64,000 nt of DNA, from assembly GCA_013397935.1 (NCBI GenBank), contig VZRN01005827.1, forward strand, positions 1,242,673-1,306,672, read 5' to 3'. The first letter of the stretch is position 1. Each line of letters begins with the position of its first letter. The notes below the pieces were generated by a model. That model was not told the DNA's origin and searched no databases. It saw only the letters and a program-made list of their open reading frames with translations. Origin of the DNA: Dasyornis broadbenti (Eukaryota; Chordata; Aves; Passeriformes; Dasyornithidae). A program made the position numbers and the translations under genes. Shown in pieces: positions 10,809 through 22,783 of this stretch.

Positions 10809-13149
10809 GGTATGGCTGGAAAAGAAAATAAAATCCACCTCAAATGCTGGAAGCTTTTTCCTCCAGGAACATGTGGAAGGAGCGATTTCCAGTGGGGATG
10901 AAGAGGGATTCCTGCTGCTGTGCCAGCCCCAGGTGAGATTGTCTCTGACACCCACAGGACACTTTTAAAATCCCCTGCTGGAAAAGGCTGAAGCGGCCCC
11001 GGAACAGCTGCTCCAAAGAGCAACCTCATTGTCCTTGGAAAGGGAGAGGGAAGGAGCAGAGCCAGGCTCCTCCAGCCTTCCCAGGCAAGGAGCGAGAGGG
11101 CACCTGGCTGCTCTCTAGAAATGCGTCAGGGAAGAGAAACAAAGGCAGGAAATAACAGCTGAGGCTAAAGGCCACAATTGAACAGCAGCGAAATTTAGGC
11201 TGGGAGACAAAGGAGAGGGCCTAAAAGGCAAAGCAGTTTGGTTCAGAACCAGCTGAACTCCTTGGAAGACTGAACAGGATCAGCTGGAGAATGGCATGAG
11301 GCCGGACCCATCCCGCTGGTTCCTCCCACAGCTCCCGGTCAACACCAAGGCCTGGGAGATGACCAGGAGTCACTGGAGAACCCGCAGCACGTTCCAAAAC
11401 ACCCCGAGGAGCAAGACAGCAGAACAGCCCAAATCCAGCAGGAGATCTCCCCATCCAGATTGCTGCGTTGTTCCGAGGTAACTTCCCTGCAGCTGCTCCA
11501 GGAGTGCACGCCGCTAAGGAGAGAGGGAGATGTTAACACCAGGGCTGGGTTTAAATTGTTAATCCCGCCCCAAATCCATCAGTGAGGAGCACAGCTGCCA
11601 AAACCAGTGACTCCCAGCTGATCCCATGTATCTTTCATGGGACTCCAGTGGAGGCCAGGATGGGCCCTGTCACTTGCTCAGAGCCCGCGGGAGCACCGGG
11701 GAGGCCTTGGTTAAACAAAAGCCATCGCAAGCTGTTCCCTTCTACACGCATCACCCAGCCTAAATGGCACTTAATGGAATAATGAACCACAGGGAGACAC
11801 AGACAAGGAAACGTCATTAAATCTGCTTAAAAATGGATCAAATGCTGAATCAATTCCCATTAGTGAACACACGGATATTTCACATATCCTTAGGAGTTTT
11901 ATTAGGCATTCATGCAGAATCTGAGGTAATGATGGCAATTTCCCCCCAAAACTCCTGTCTTCCTAATAAAAACCAGCAGGGCCGAGGGAGCCAGGACTTT
12001 ATTCTCTCATGCCTCTTTTTCTAAAGCATTTTATGAAATATTTAAGCAATGTCTTTTGCTTCTCATGGTCATGCCCTTATTGTGTCAAGTCAAATTAGTT
12101 AAGTATACAAATGAGAGTAAACAAAGGTGACAGATAAATGAAACACATGGTTCCCAAAGTGTCAGAGGTCCCCTCTGTGTGGTCAATCCAGAGGTTCCTC
12201 TGCAGGCTCTTTGTGCGCAGCCCTGTGAGAAGTTGAGAGGAAGAAGCTCCAAGCTTCAAACCAAGTTCCTCAAAGCACCAGATGTGCTCCCTCCCTTCCT
12301 CCCGCCCCTTCTCTTCCTCTCTCCCTCTCATCCTCACTCTCCAATGTCATCTAAACACCGAGTGCGCACTGAGCAGAGCCAAGGAAACAGAGGAAAACAG
12401 ATTTCCTTGAATATTCGTATTTAATAATATTTAGACAACAGCTGCATGTAGACGTTCCTGCAAGATCCAGGCCTTCTGAGAAGAGCTGGAAGAGCACGGG
12501 GCAGGCAGGATCTGAGCTTGGACAGCAGGCAGAGTGTCCCAGAAAGGTGCAAAGGCTGGAAGAGATAAGGCAGCAGGAGCACGGGAGAGTTTGGACTGGA
12601 AATCCACGGCTGTAAGGACCAGATATCCCAGCTGGTGCCATGGCCAGCACTTTTCCCCCGTGAGCTTAGCAAAAATCTTTAATTCCTTAAACCTACGGTC
12701 TACATGAAGTTTTAATGCATTTTTCTTCCCTGTTTGTGGCCCCAGCGTGGGACATGTCAATCTCCTGTGAGAGACTGAACAAGCTCGTGACAAAAGGTAC
12801 AGGAGAAAACCAAGAAGTGGGGATGTGCAGACAGATGGAGGAGCACGGAGTCACACGGAGGCAATATTGGCCAGCATGTTCACCAGGAGTCAAGGATGAC
12901 AGCCCGGGAGCCTCCAGCTGCAGGGCTGGTGTCAGGAATTTAATAATAACAACACCAGGCTTGCTTTGCATAAGCTGGCTCTGTGCATAATTCATGGGTG
13001 TAACGAGCTGATCATTAGGAGCAGTCTCAGCTCACCCCCGAGCTGCGTGTGGCCAGAGCGGGATCCGGCAGAGCAGAGCCATTAAGGAGGCATCTGAAGG
13101 AGGATAATTTATTCTAATTCCAAAGACAGCTGCAGCGTGACCCTTCTGT
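10809..13149. other. Unique non-coding sequence; AT-rich around 11810-12130
   Basis: About 2.3 kb without a supported gene. The 11810-12130 interval is AT-rich and non-repetitive, with several TTAAT/ATTAGT cores, and might be a conserved element. No RNA gene seen. Confidence 0.45.
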
Positions 13150-13505
13150 GCTCGCTCACCTTGAACAGAGCCAGCCGCGCTCCGCTGGCGTGAATTCTCC
13201 CAGAAAACAAACTTTTCCTACAGATCTTCCCCGCCAGGGGTGTTTCCAAACCTCTCCTTGACAGCAGAATTCCCAGTTTGTGGTGGCCCAGTGGGGTTTT
13301 AGAAGAGGTGGCCTCTTGCTCTGAATCCAAGCCGAGCTCGGCCGGCATGAATTCTCCCAGAAAACAAACTTTTCCTACAGATCTTCCCCGCCAGGGGTGT
13401 TTCCAAACCTCTCCTTGACAGCAGAATTCCCAGTTTGTGGTGGCCCAGTGGGGTTTTAGCAGAGGTGGCCTCTTGCTTTGAATCCAAGCTTGGCTTAGTT
13501 TGGAA
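13150..13505. repeat. Tandem duplication, 157-bp period, two copies
   Basis: A block beginning near 'tgaattctcccagaaaacaa' at 13191 recurs at 13348, offset 157 bp. The copies agree almost completely through 'cttccccgccaggggtgttt' and 'ggtggcccagtggggtttta'. The junctions share a 'gaatccaagc'-like sequence, seen again at the right edge, so a partial third boundary exists. Minus-strand frames across it simply repeat the same peptide twice. Confidence 0.93.
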
Positions 13506-14215
13506 CCCAACATTGCAAATGAAGGGTCCTGGCCTTGGAAAATCCAAGTGCAGCACTTGGAGTGGAGGATGATCGTTGGTCCATTGGCAGTGGCTCTGGG
13601 AGAAGCTCCGGAGAGCCGAGGGATCTCCAGCAAAGGCGTGACAAGAGCTGAATGTAAATTAGAAATGTTCAGATAGGAATCAAACAGGAGGGGAATTAAA
13701 CCCCAGCTCAGCCAACGGCAGGAGGCAGGGAAGCCTCCACAAGTTCAGGGTGCTGAATCCAGGCACTGACTGCTCCTAAAAGCTGCTTTTCGGGGTGGTT
13801 CGCACAGCTCTCAGCAGAGCTTTTGGAAGCCCAGCTGGATGACTTTGTTTCCTTCCAGCTTCCAAAGTGACTCTCAGACTCCTTTCTTGTGTATTTATGG
13901 TGCAGGAACATCAAAAGGCCACAGCTTGGTCAGCGGCAGTTGTGTGACTGGGAATTGTCGATTCCATAATCGCGTTTTGGACTCCAGCTGATCCTCAGAC
14001 CGTGAAGAAATTTGCAAAAATTTTCCAGCAAGGAATATGGCGGGGACTTCTCCAATCTGTTTGCAGGCAATTTGCAAACAGAAACCCTTGGCAGCACTGG
14101 CTGAATGCGGAATCAGTGCCGGGATTTTTGTGCCAGGCTCTAATTTCTCTCAGCTTCCCCACTCCGTGTTCAACAGTTTGGGACAGGAACAGCTGGTTTG
14201 CCTCATGTTTCACAC
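13506..14215. other. Unique non-coding sequence
   Basis: Nothing recognised. Confidence 0.5.
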
Positions 14216-14333
14216 GCACTGGAAGAGGCTGCCCAGAGCAGCTGTGGCTGCTCCATCCCCGGCAGTGTCCAAGGCCAGGCTGGACAGGGCTTGGAGCACC
14301 CTGGGACAGTGGAAGGTGTCCCTGCACGCTTAC
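14216..14333 (+). mobile_element. CR1 LINE fragment lacking its tail
   Basis: Clear CR1 core ('ggctgcccagagcagctgtg', 'ggcagtgtccaaggccaggc', 'acagtggaaggtgtccctgc') that stops abruptly before the 'ggcagggg' and octamer-tail portion. It is truncated at both ends, so part of the 3' end was deleted after insertion. Confidence 0.88.
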
Positions 14334-14879
14334 CCCACTCAATCCCCAATTTCCTTTTCTCCTCATCTTTTGGATTCATTCAGTGCTCGGTGATGCTCAG
14401 GACATGTGGGAAGGGGGCACATTGAGGAAATCGGAACAAATCTGCCCCCATCCCAAAACCTCTGGAGAAAACAGCATTCCTGAAGTTCTGATTGGCTTTA
14501 CCCCAAGCCAAAGCTGCTGGCAGCATCCCAGGATTATTCTCACACAGGAGGGTTCGGAGCCCGGTGCCTGCAATTCTGGCCCATTTCTTCTTCCTTGGGA
14601 ATGTCCTTGAGAAAACCAGGATGAATCTCATAAGGTCTGGCTGGAGCTGCTTGAAGAAAAGTGAACTTCCTTCATTTTTCAGTGGAAAAGCACATTCCTG
14701 GAGAAAGAGACGGAGGGAGAAAGGCAAAGAGCCTTTTTTTAACCCAGCCACTTCTTCTTCCTGGCAGAGGCAGAGTATGATTGATATAAAGAGATCCAGC
14801 GCTGATTTTAAGACACCAGGTAATGGAGAGCTCCCCCAGCTCCTGATAAGACTTTACTCAGCCCCTCATTTAATTCGTG
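14334..14879. other. Unique non-coding sequence
   Basis: No supported gene. Open frames are overlapping and without domain character. Confidence 0.5.
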
Positions 14880-14998
14880 TGTATCTATTTTTCTTCTCCC
14901 TGCAAATGGGGACAATTACAGCCCCTATTTCTTGCCGAGTTGTTGTGAGCCCGCAGTTATTAAGGTCTGTAAAACATCTCCGAGCCATTAGGGGATTC
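14880..14998 (+). mobile_element. Ancient MIR-like SINE fragment
   Basis: The order of blocks 'tgcaaatggggacaattaca', 'gagttgttgtgagc', 'ttaaggtctgtaaaacatct' follows the core-to-3' part of the amniote MIR family (a TGTAAAATGGGGATAAT-like block, then GGGTTGTTGTGAGG, then a TGTAAAGCGCT-like block). Heavily diverged, as expected for an element older than birds. The MIR comparison is from memory of the family. Confidence 0.6.
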
Positions 14999-15225
14999 TG
15001 CTCTCCTACCACCCTGCTCTTACCGCAAATGGTGTTGGCTCCGAAACCTCTTTTGTGTTTAGGGGGAAACAGGGATGTCCAGACACAGAGGAGCAGCCCG
15101 GCATGCCAGGATTTTATGTGCTATTCCATAAATCCTCCATTTTGCACAGGCTTTTTGTCAGACAATCCCTAATTTGGGGTTTTCAGAGGGAAAAGGGGCT
15201 TTTTGCAGCTGCAGATATGGTGGGG

Positions 15226-15550
15226 TCATAGAATCATGGAATGTCCCGAGTTGGAAGGGACCCACAAGGATGCAACCCCTGGCCCTGCCCAGACCCTGCC
15301 CAACAATCCCAGCCTGCACATCCCTGGCAGCGCTGTCCAAACGCTCCTGGAGCTCTGGCAGCCTCGGGGCCGTGCCCATTCCCTGGGGAGCCTGGGCAGT
15401 GCCCAGCACCCTCTGGGGGAAGAACCTTTTCCCTAAATCCATCCTAACCCTGGCCTGGCCCAGCTCCAGCCGTTCCCTCAGGTCTGTCACTGTCACAGGG
15501 AGCAGGGATCGGCGCTGTCCCTGCAGTTCCCTCAGGAGGAAGCTGTAGAT
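15226..15550 (-). mobile_element. CR1 LINE fragment, minus orientation
   Basis: Starts with the tail complement 'atagaatcatggaatgtccc', then 'gagttggaagggacccacaa', 'gcgctgtccaaacgctcctg', 'ccctggggagcctgggcagt', 'tctgggggaagaaccttttc' and 'ggtctgtcactgtcacaggg'. The inner part is nearly identical to the copy at 26480-26580, suggesting a relatively young subfamily. Confidence 0.93.
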
Positions 15551-17369
15551 GTTGATGGCGTTGGATTTGAAAGGACCATCTGAGGTGGACAATTACCTCT
15601 ACCTTCATTTTCACCTGGAAAACTCCAGCCAGGAGACTCCATGCTCTCCCATCCCAGCTCCATCCCCATCTTTGTGGAACACGGAACTAAAATCCATCAA
15701 TCCAGGGAATGTAAATCCCTCTGATCAACCTCAGCCTGTTCCCAAAACCCATCAGGTTGGCCCAAAACTCCGCATCCCCCTCCAAAACAAGACGGTTTGA
15801 TAGTGAAATAAATCCCTGGGGCCATGTTGGCTGCTCCAAAGTTTGCCAGGGAAATCCTGGGATGATGTGATTTGTCTGTCAAATGAGAGCAAAAAGGAAT
15901 AAATATCCTGGGAGCGGAAACATTTATCCTTTCAAAAAGTGACACCGGAGCTGTGATTTATCCGTGCGTGGGTGCACTGGGATGGAGGTGAGATAATCCT
16001 GAGAAATACCTTTAAAAAAAAAAAAAAAATTCTGAATAAAACATCCCATTTTCCCTTTGGAGTTATCGCTCCGTAATCATCTTCCGTGGTGACATCTGCA
16101 GCTCCCTATCAGGAGATATTGATAAACAAAGGGAAAAGAAGGAAAACAATCCCGAAATATCCCGAAATATCCCCCCAGGCTGCATCCTTGTGGTGCTGGG
16201 GTTTGTTCTCCTGGAGTTTTTGGCCAACCCAACTTGGCCAACTCCTTGGAAAAGTTTGGAAGCCCTGGAAAATCAAAGGGAAATGGTTTTTCATGATGCA
16301 TTTCAACCCTAGGGAGAACAGGGATGTTTCCCTGCTTCCCTTCAACTCCAGGGTGTCCCAGGGATCTGATGGACATCAGTGATCCCAGAACACCCGTGCC
16401 TCAATTTCCCTCTTGGAAAATGCAGCTTTTAGGGCTTTTTAAAGAAAGTTTTTAAAATGGTTCATTCCTAGGACAGGAGAATGTGGGGGCGTGGCATGGG
16501 CGGGGCACGGCCTCAGACCTGGCTGGGGCAGAGCCCCTCCCTCCTCTTCCCTGGGATTTGCCATGGATTCTTCATGTCTTTAATTATGCATCATTCCCTG
16601 TTCTCCTTACACCTTCAAAGGGCCTCGAAAATCTCCTCATTCGGGGCTGACTTTGCCCTGGTTAAATTTTGATCTCTGCTGAAGAAGGAAGAGAATGGCA
16701 TTGAGCCCTACACAGGAACACGGCGATGGAAGGGGGGAAGGCAGGAAGAATGGAAAGATGGAAGGACGGGAGGAGGGATGGAAGGAGGGAAGGATCTCCA
16801 GAGCTGTTGTCCATCAGCCTCCGTGGCTGTGCAAATCCCCCTCTTTGGTTTCATGGCAAAACCAGGATTCTTTTAACCCATTTGGAAAGCCAAGATCCAT
16901 GAGAAAAGCATATCCGAGCCATAGCCCAGCACCTCTGGGAATAAAACTCTTGGGCTGGATTTCGAAGGAGAAAGGGATTTTTTGATTGTTTACATTTTTT
17001 ATTATCCCTGTCGCCCTTTGAGCCTTTTCCCCCTGCTGGATGCTAATTTTTCCTGGTAATTGCTGCACTTTTGGGGCTTGGCTGAACCAATTAGAGCTGT
17101 TCGGAGATTCTTAGCTCGTGAGCTGCCCTTCTCTCCCCACATCCTCTCTCCAGTGAGGTGCAAGGCAAGGGCAGCCACAGGTTTGTGACTGATTGCCCTA
17201 AAAAGCAAAGGAAAACACGGAAAATGCCATTTCAGGATGCATTTTAACCCCAAACACATCAAGAAATTTTCCCTCTATCCTTGCCCAGCTTGGTGCCTTC
17301 TTGCACTCCTCATCACCTCTTCTCCTTAAACAGAAGATTGAGGCTCCCCATCACTAAATTCATAACTGT
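15551..17369. other. Unique sequence with poly(A) and purine tract
   Basis: About 1.8 kb with no supported gene. It holds an A-run at about 16013-16029 and a purine-rich GGAAGG/GGAGGG stretch at about 16715-16800. A pair of CCCGAAATAT repeats sits near 16151. Confidence 0.5.
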
Positions 17370-17710
17370 TTGCCTGGAATTTCCCCCCGGGGAATGTTAT
17401 TAACAGCAGCTCAGAGGCTGATGGATGGCGGCGTTGCCGAGCCCCTGTTTTGCATCCAGGCAGCCGAAGATCCATCACTGCAATTCACGTGGGCAGGCGT
17501 GGATTAAATAAACACCCCGAGAAATATTTATTGCAGAGGGGAAATTGGACTGGAGCCTTGTACAGATGTGTATTTATAGTGATTTAATAATCAATTATTG
17601 CATCAGCACTCAATACCCGCCTGATTAAATCTTCGCAGGGAGGCGTCTCGAGAACTTTCACTTAAAAAGGTGATTTTAATTCTGTTCTGTAATTGTTTTT
17701 CGGGCTCTTT
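17370..17710. other. AT-rich island, strong candidate conserved non-coding element
   Basis: Non-repetitive and markedly AT-rich against GC-rich flanks. Homeodomain-type cores cluster here (TTTAATAATCAATTATTGC, GATTAAATC, TTTTAATTC), together with AATATTTATTGC and TGTATTTATAG. No coding frame. This is the most enhancer-like stretch in the first third of the window, judged on composition only. Confidence 0.4.
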
Positions 17711-18600
17711 GCGGGAGCTGTAGGTACAGGGATGGACTGTGGTGAGGAGCTCTGTGGTTGGGTGTTAATGGAGGCACGAATTGATTTTATTTTCTGCTCT
17801 TTATTCCCTGCCCTCCCCACTGCCCCAGACTTGGAGGGTTTTTTCCCCTCATAAGGGATAATTCATTCCGTGATTGCAAATAGATCGCAGTCAGCTCAGT
17901 GTAATGGAGCAGTAATTACCTCAAAGTGATGGATTTGGGGGGATTCTGGAGGCTGAACGATCCAAGAGGTCCCGTACGAAGCAGGAGCAACTATTCCGAT
18001 GCTGACCAACGAAATGCTGTGAATTTCCTGCCGGCTTCTCTTCGAACCAGCTGCCAGTTTAACCTTTGCGAGGCTCTCCAAGCTCCCCAGGTCTCCCTCC
18101 CGGTGTATTTTGTGTGTTTTATCAACACCTTTGGAAACAGACCCAGCTGTGAGAGTCACTCAGCAAACACCAGGTTGATATTCCACGGGATCTGCAAACC
18201 CAGCATTCCCAGGACGTCCTTCACCTGTTATTTGATGGGCAGCTCCCGCTTTCCCAGGGCTATCTCAGCAAGGCGAGGGCCAGGTCTTGTCCTGGGAGAT
18301 TTGGGCATCTCTGGGGTGGCACAGGGGGCAGGAAAGAGCCTTTTTGGGGAGCAGTGTGCAAAGTTAGGGTGTGGTGGAATGGGATCCTGCTGCTCCAGCT
18401 CTGTGCACCCCGGGGCAGGGGAAAGCAGACCCGTGACGCCCCAAATTCCAGGATGCAGAATTCCAGGTATCCGGCAGGCGATTGTGTTTGGGAGAAGCCA
18501 CTAGTGGGAGCCGTGATCCCACAGAACCCCCACAGACCCCGGGCAGGAACTGATCCCCCACCAGCTCTGCCTGGGATTTCTCCTCCCTCTTTGGTCTGGG
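17711..18600. other. Unique non-coding sequence
   Basis: Includes a 192-codon plus-strand frame (17926-18504) without domain or codon-bias support. AT-rich around 17850-17925. Confidence 0.45.
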
Positions 18601-19050
18601 AATCATGGAATCACAGAATCCCAGAAGGGCTTGGGTTGGAAGGGATCTTAAAATCCATGCTGTTCCACCCCTGCCATGGCAGGGACACCTCCCACCGTCC
18701 CAGGCTGCTCCCAGCCCTGTCCAGCCTGGCCTTGGGCACTGCCAGGGATCCAGGGGCAGCCACAGCTGCTCTGGGCACCCTGGGCCAGGGCCTCCCCACT
18801 CTCCCAGGGAACAATTCCTTCCCAAGATCCCATCCATCCCTGCCCTCTGGCACTGGGAAGCCATTCCCTGTGTCCTGTCCCTCCATGCCTTGTCCCCAGT
18901 CCCTCTCCAGCTCTCCTGGAGCCCCTTTAGGCCCTGCCAGGGGCTCTGAGCTCTCCCTGGATCCTTCTCTTCTCCAGGTGAGCACCCCCAGCTCTCCCAG
19001 CCTGGCTCCATGGGGAAGAGGCTCCAGCCTTTGCAGGATCTTCATGTTCC
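18601..19050 (-). mobile_element. CR1 LINE fragment, minus orientation, about 450 bp
   Basis: Starts with 'aatcatggaatcacagaatc' (tail complement), then 'gcttgggttggaagggatct', 'ccaccctgccatggcaggg'-like sequence, 'cagcctggccttgggcactg', 'gccacagctgctctgggcac' and 'caattccttcccaagatccc', and fades out near 'ttctcttctccaggtgagca'. Closely related to the plus-strand copies at 47472, 59584 and 63481. Confidence 0.94.
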
Positions 19051-19660
19051 CGTTACTCCTGGCTGCCTCTGCCTGCATTCAAAGCGGGGCTTCCCGGCAG
19101 CAGAAAGGGAGCAGCAGGAGGGTGCTGGGGGACGGACAGGGGCCCTCTGCCCTTCCCACGCTGCTGGAGACCCCCATGGCACAGCTGGGAGCACTTTCCC
19201 ACCTGTCCCTGGAACAAGGACAAGGTTTGCTGCTCCTGCATGTTTGGGAGATGGAGGGAGGTGCAGGACACAGCCAAGCCTGGGAATTTTATTCAGTTCT
19301 GGGATGGAGGGAGTTTTCATCTCTGCAAGGCTCCGTCCAAACATCTCCTTGATGGCCTTGATGGCCTTGCTTGAGCTTCCCCCTCTGCCCTGCCCTCCTC
19401 TCCTCTCCTGACTCAAATGCATTTTCCTGTTGCTGCTTCTCTTGGGAAGCAGCTCCTTGCCTGCCACAGCTGCTTTTCACGGCAGGATTTTGGGGATTCC
19501 TGGCTCAGTGACTGCCCAAACACCCGGCAGCTGTCCCAGCCCAAACCTGCTGGGATGAGGAGCAGGAAAATCTGGGATGTGTCTGATTCCAGCCCAGCGC
19601 GTCCAAAGCACGGCTGAAGGAGCAGCTCCACGCTGTTTGTTCAGACTTTACCAAGTGGCC
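19051..19660. other. Unique non-coding sequence
   Basis: No gene supported. A small tandem GATGGCCTT pair occurs near 19350. Confidence 0.5.
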
Positions 19661-19830
19661 TTGAGGAGGAAATGAGATCTTATTAGGGGACTCTAATAAT
19701 GCTCCAGATCATCCTCCGCATGGAGCAGATCCGAAGGATTAGCAAAACAAATGAAGTAATGACTTTTCTGTGAAATTAAAATTTTGTAAGATAATCCAAA
19801 GAGGAAATAGAAATTTTATTTCAATTATAC
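19661..19830. other. AT-rich island, possible regulatory element
   Basis: Non-repetitive sequence with TCTTATTAGG, CTCTAATAATG and GAAATTAAAATTTTG-type cores. No coding frame. Confidence 0.3.
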
Positions 19831-21455
19831 ATTAAACTTTCTCGGCTCGTTTTGGGTCAGGGTTTGAGCACCAGGGAAAATTTACAGCAGCACTGGGCCA
19901 GAAGGAGCTGAAATCTTTGAGCCTGCTCGAGGATGGAGCTGTCACGGCGCTGGACTCCTGAGCATCCCGGCGTGTTCCCAGACATGCCCGACAGCCCCAA
20001 ACCTGGCTTTTCCCAATTAAAATCTGGGCTGTGGAGCACAGGCATGCTGCATGGCTGAGCTGCTTTGTCCTCAGCAAGAACTGCAGGAATAATTGAAATT
20101 CCTGGCGTCGCTCTGAGCTCAGGACTCCTGGACAGAGAAGCTCTCAGCAGATGGACCATCCCTCTCCTCCCTGGCCACAGAGCAGAGCTGCGGGAGGGTC
20201 TGGGCCTTCGGTTGGGACTGGGGCTCATTTCTGGGTTGATTTGAAAGGCTGAGCTCATGGCAGCGCTTCCAGCCCCTCTGGGGACAAAACCACCCGGGCA
20301 GGTGCAGTTTGTGTTTCAAACAAGGTGTTTTTATTAAAACAGAATTCAATCAACTGACGCCCGATGATTTTTGCCTTTTCCTTTTATATGTTTGCAGCCT
20401 TCCCTGTACTTTTCCCTACCCTTTTCCCAGCTGCAAAGACCAAACACATTCCAAAGCTCCAAGCCCCGCAGGGTGCAGGGTCCTCTCCTGTCCTGGTTCT
20501 CCGTGGGGACCAAGGTTGAGAACAACGTCTTGGACTCACATTTTCATCAACAAGTACAGCTCATACCGGAGTGGGGGACTCCAGAGAAGGGGCTTGACCT
20601 GGGGGAATTGCATCAGCACTTGTCCTCTTAATTGGTGCTTTTAATCAACTCTGCTAATTTCCTAAAACCTATCCAACTGTATTCACCCCTGTGGGAGGGG
20701 GGCTTTTGTGGATATTCTTCCAGAACTGCTCCTGGAGCTCCGATAAAGATCCACTTTTCTATGACCTCCTATGGTAAAATTATCTCAAATTTAATTTCTA
20801 GGCTCAAAAAGGCAACATAACAGCTCGGATTGTCCCCAGCTGGAGGACAGGGATGTGTCACAGCCCAGAGACCCTGAGCAGCTGAGCCAGGCGAGTCTCC
20901 ACCACCAAATCCACAAAGAATTGCATTCCAGAGCTCCATCCCAATGGATGCTGCTCTAAAAAGAGGGGAGAGAGGAGTTGGAGGGGACACTTGTGCCAAG
21001 CCACGCTTGGCTGTCACCAAACAATGCCACGAGAGCCTCCAGCAGGGATTTCATCCCACGTCCTCGCAGTTCCCAGGGCCTACTCAGGGCCAGGAAGGAA
21101 AACTGGGTAAATAAATGAATAAATAAAGTTAATTATTAAAGGTAATTCATTAGCAGCCACAATCCAGGGAGTGTCCCTGCTGGTGAGACACCGCAGCTCG
21201 GATTGGAGCCTCCAAAGCAAGGAAATGAGAGGTTGAGGGCATTTCCTTGGTTTTGTGAGCAGCCTCAGACAGGGCTCTTATCTTAATTGATGCAGGCCGA
21301 GCCTTTCTCCGAACGCCTCCGACAACAAGCGCGGCTCTTTGTCCTCTCCAGTTATTAAAGACTCCGCTCTGGATCACAGGGATAACAGACAGGCTGGCTG
21401 AGCATGCAAAGCCCCAAAATCTCCTTTTTTTCCCAGCTTTTCAGGGCCCAGGAGA
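19831..21455. other. Unique non-coding sequence
   Basis: About 1.6 kb, no supported gene. A short AAATAAATGAATAAATAAAG run lies near 21108-21128. Confidence 0.5.
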
Positions 21456-21545
21456 CATTCCAGAATCACAGAATATCCCAGGTTGGGTGGGACCCACCGG
21501 GATTGTCAAGTCCAGCCCCCAGCCCTGCACAGGAGTCACCACGTT
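21456..21545 (-). mobile_element. Short CR1 3'-end fragment
   Basis: 'ccagaatcacagaatatccc', 'aggttgggtgggacccaccg' and 'agtccagcccccagccctgc' are the reverse complement of the last ~80 bp of a CR1. The rest of the element is missing. Confidence 0.82.
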
Positions 21546-22488
21546 GTCCAATTCTCTGGAATTCTGTCAGGCTTGGGGCTGTGAGCACTCCCCTGGGGAT
21601 TAAATCCTTCTGTGTTTGTTTTCACCCTCTGGAGGTGGGGTCCAACTCCGTCCCCAACCTGTGTGCTGAGGAAGGAATCCGAAAGCCAGGCATTTTCCCA
21701 TCCCAGATGGGAATGTGTCCCGGCCATCTGGAAGCAGGTGGCCGTGAGCAGGGAGCATATGAAGCTCACAAAAGCTTTGTGTGAAATATTTTGGTTTCAG
21801 CATTTTTTTTTCCCCGCCCTGGAGAGATAAAAACTCCACACAACCGGTGTCGTACGGCGAGGTGCCCGAGGAGCTCCCATCCTGGAGAGAGGCTGGAGTA
21901 GGGGTGGTGCCCCCCATCAGGATGTGATGGCCAGGGATGGCCCTTTCCAGCGGGGCTGGGTGTGGGCCTTGTCCACCTGAATTCGGCCACTCATCCCTGA
22001 AAAGCCATGGAATGTGTCCATCTCCTCCCAAGGCACAGCCAAGTCCCTCTGGGCAGGCCCTATCCCAACGAACGTTGAATTCCCAGCACTTTCTCCACCA
22101 CCAGCAGTTTTATTCCAAAGCTCTTCACGCCTCCAAGAACAAAATAAATCCCTTCTTTATTTTGTTTATTCTTTATGTATTTCCAGGGGGGTGGTGACAA
22201 TTTGGGACCCCAAATCTGCTGACGAAGGCGATGCTTCCCCAGCAAAGGCTGCTCCCAGCAGCTCTGGGAGCACACGGGTGTCCCTGTAGGTGGGACAATG
22301 GAAAGGGAATTTCGTCCCAACGTTTGGTGACACCCAGGAGCTGCTGCGGTGAAGGGAGAGGCAGGGACGAGGAAGGTGGGGCTTCGCTTCTGCAGCATCC
22401 AGATCCCACAGGATCCCCCACAAGCGGCCAGCGGGCTCAGGGAGAGCTGGATATACCCAGGAATAATTAAAAAAGAAAATTGTGTGGG
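21546..22488. other. Unique non-coding sequence
   Basis: No gene supported. I looked here specifically for further family 31 glycosidase exons and saw none. Confidence 0.45.
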
Positions 22489-22602
22489 ATTAAAATAAAA
22501 TAAAATAAAATAAAATAAAATAAAATAAAATAAAATAAAATAAAATTAAATTAAATTAAATTAAATTAAATTAAATTAAAATTAATTAAATGTAAAAAAA
22601 TA
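22489..22602. repeat. (TAAAA)n then (TTAAA)n microsatellite, left block
   Basis: Perfect AAAAT pentamers run to about 22544, then the phase changes to AAATT pentamers until about 22580, followed by degenerate A-rich sequence. The same pentamer resumes beyond the gap at 22784. Confidence 0.95.
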
Positions 22603-22610
22603 ACATCCGA

Positions 22611-22734
22611 TCCTGCCCGCAGCCGCAGGACCCGGCCGCGTTCGGCGCCGACTCGCTGCTGGTGAACTCCTCCCGGCACTACCTGAGCATCCGCTACCGC
22701 CTCCTGCCCTACCTGTACTCGCTCTTCCACCGCG
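22611..22734 (+). CDS. Partial exon of a family 31 alpha-glucosidase (MGAM/SI type)
   Basis: From a CAG codon at 22626 to the gap at 22734 the plus strand encodes 36 uninterrupted codons, including QDPAAFGADSLL and, further on, RYRLLPYLYSLFH. This layout (QDP, then an SSRHYL segment, then RY-LLPYLY-LFH) is characteristic of glycoside hydrolase family 31, closest from memory to the N-terminal catalytic unit of intestinal maltase-glucoamylase or sucrase-isomaltase, which release glucose from starch-derived oligosaccharides at the brush border. The segment lies in the barrel domain; no catalytic residue is included. All 36 codons end in G or C, as in GC-rich avian genes, unlike the AT-rich repeats on both sides. 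An AG at 22621-22622 after a short CT-rich stretch could be a splice acceptor. The 3' side is lost in the gap, and I found no other exon of this family nearby. It may be a real isolated exon, a captured exon copy, or sequence misplaced by the assembler. Confidence 0.72.
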
Positions 22735-22783
22735 NNNNNNNNNNNNNNNNNNNNNNNNNNNNNNNNNNNNNNNNNNNNNNNNN
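22735..22783. other. Assembly gap (49 N)
   Basis: A run of N inside the TAAAA repeat, directly after the glycosidase fragment. The true size is unknown. Confidence 1.

Noticed and set aside
18354..19352. 332-codon plus-strand frame
   Set aside because: It crosses the minus-strand CR1 at 18601-19050, whose opposite strand happens to lack stops.
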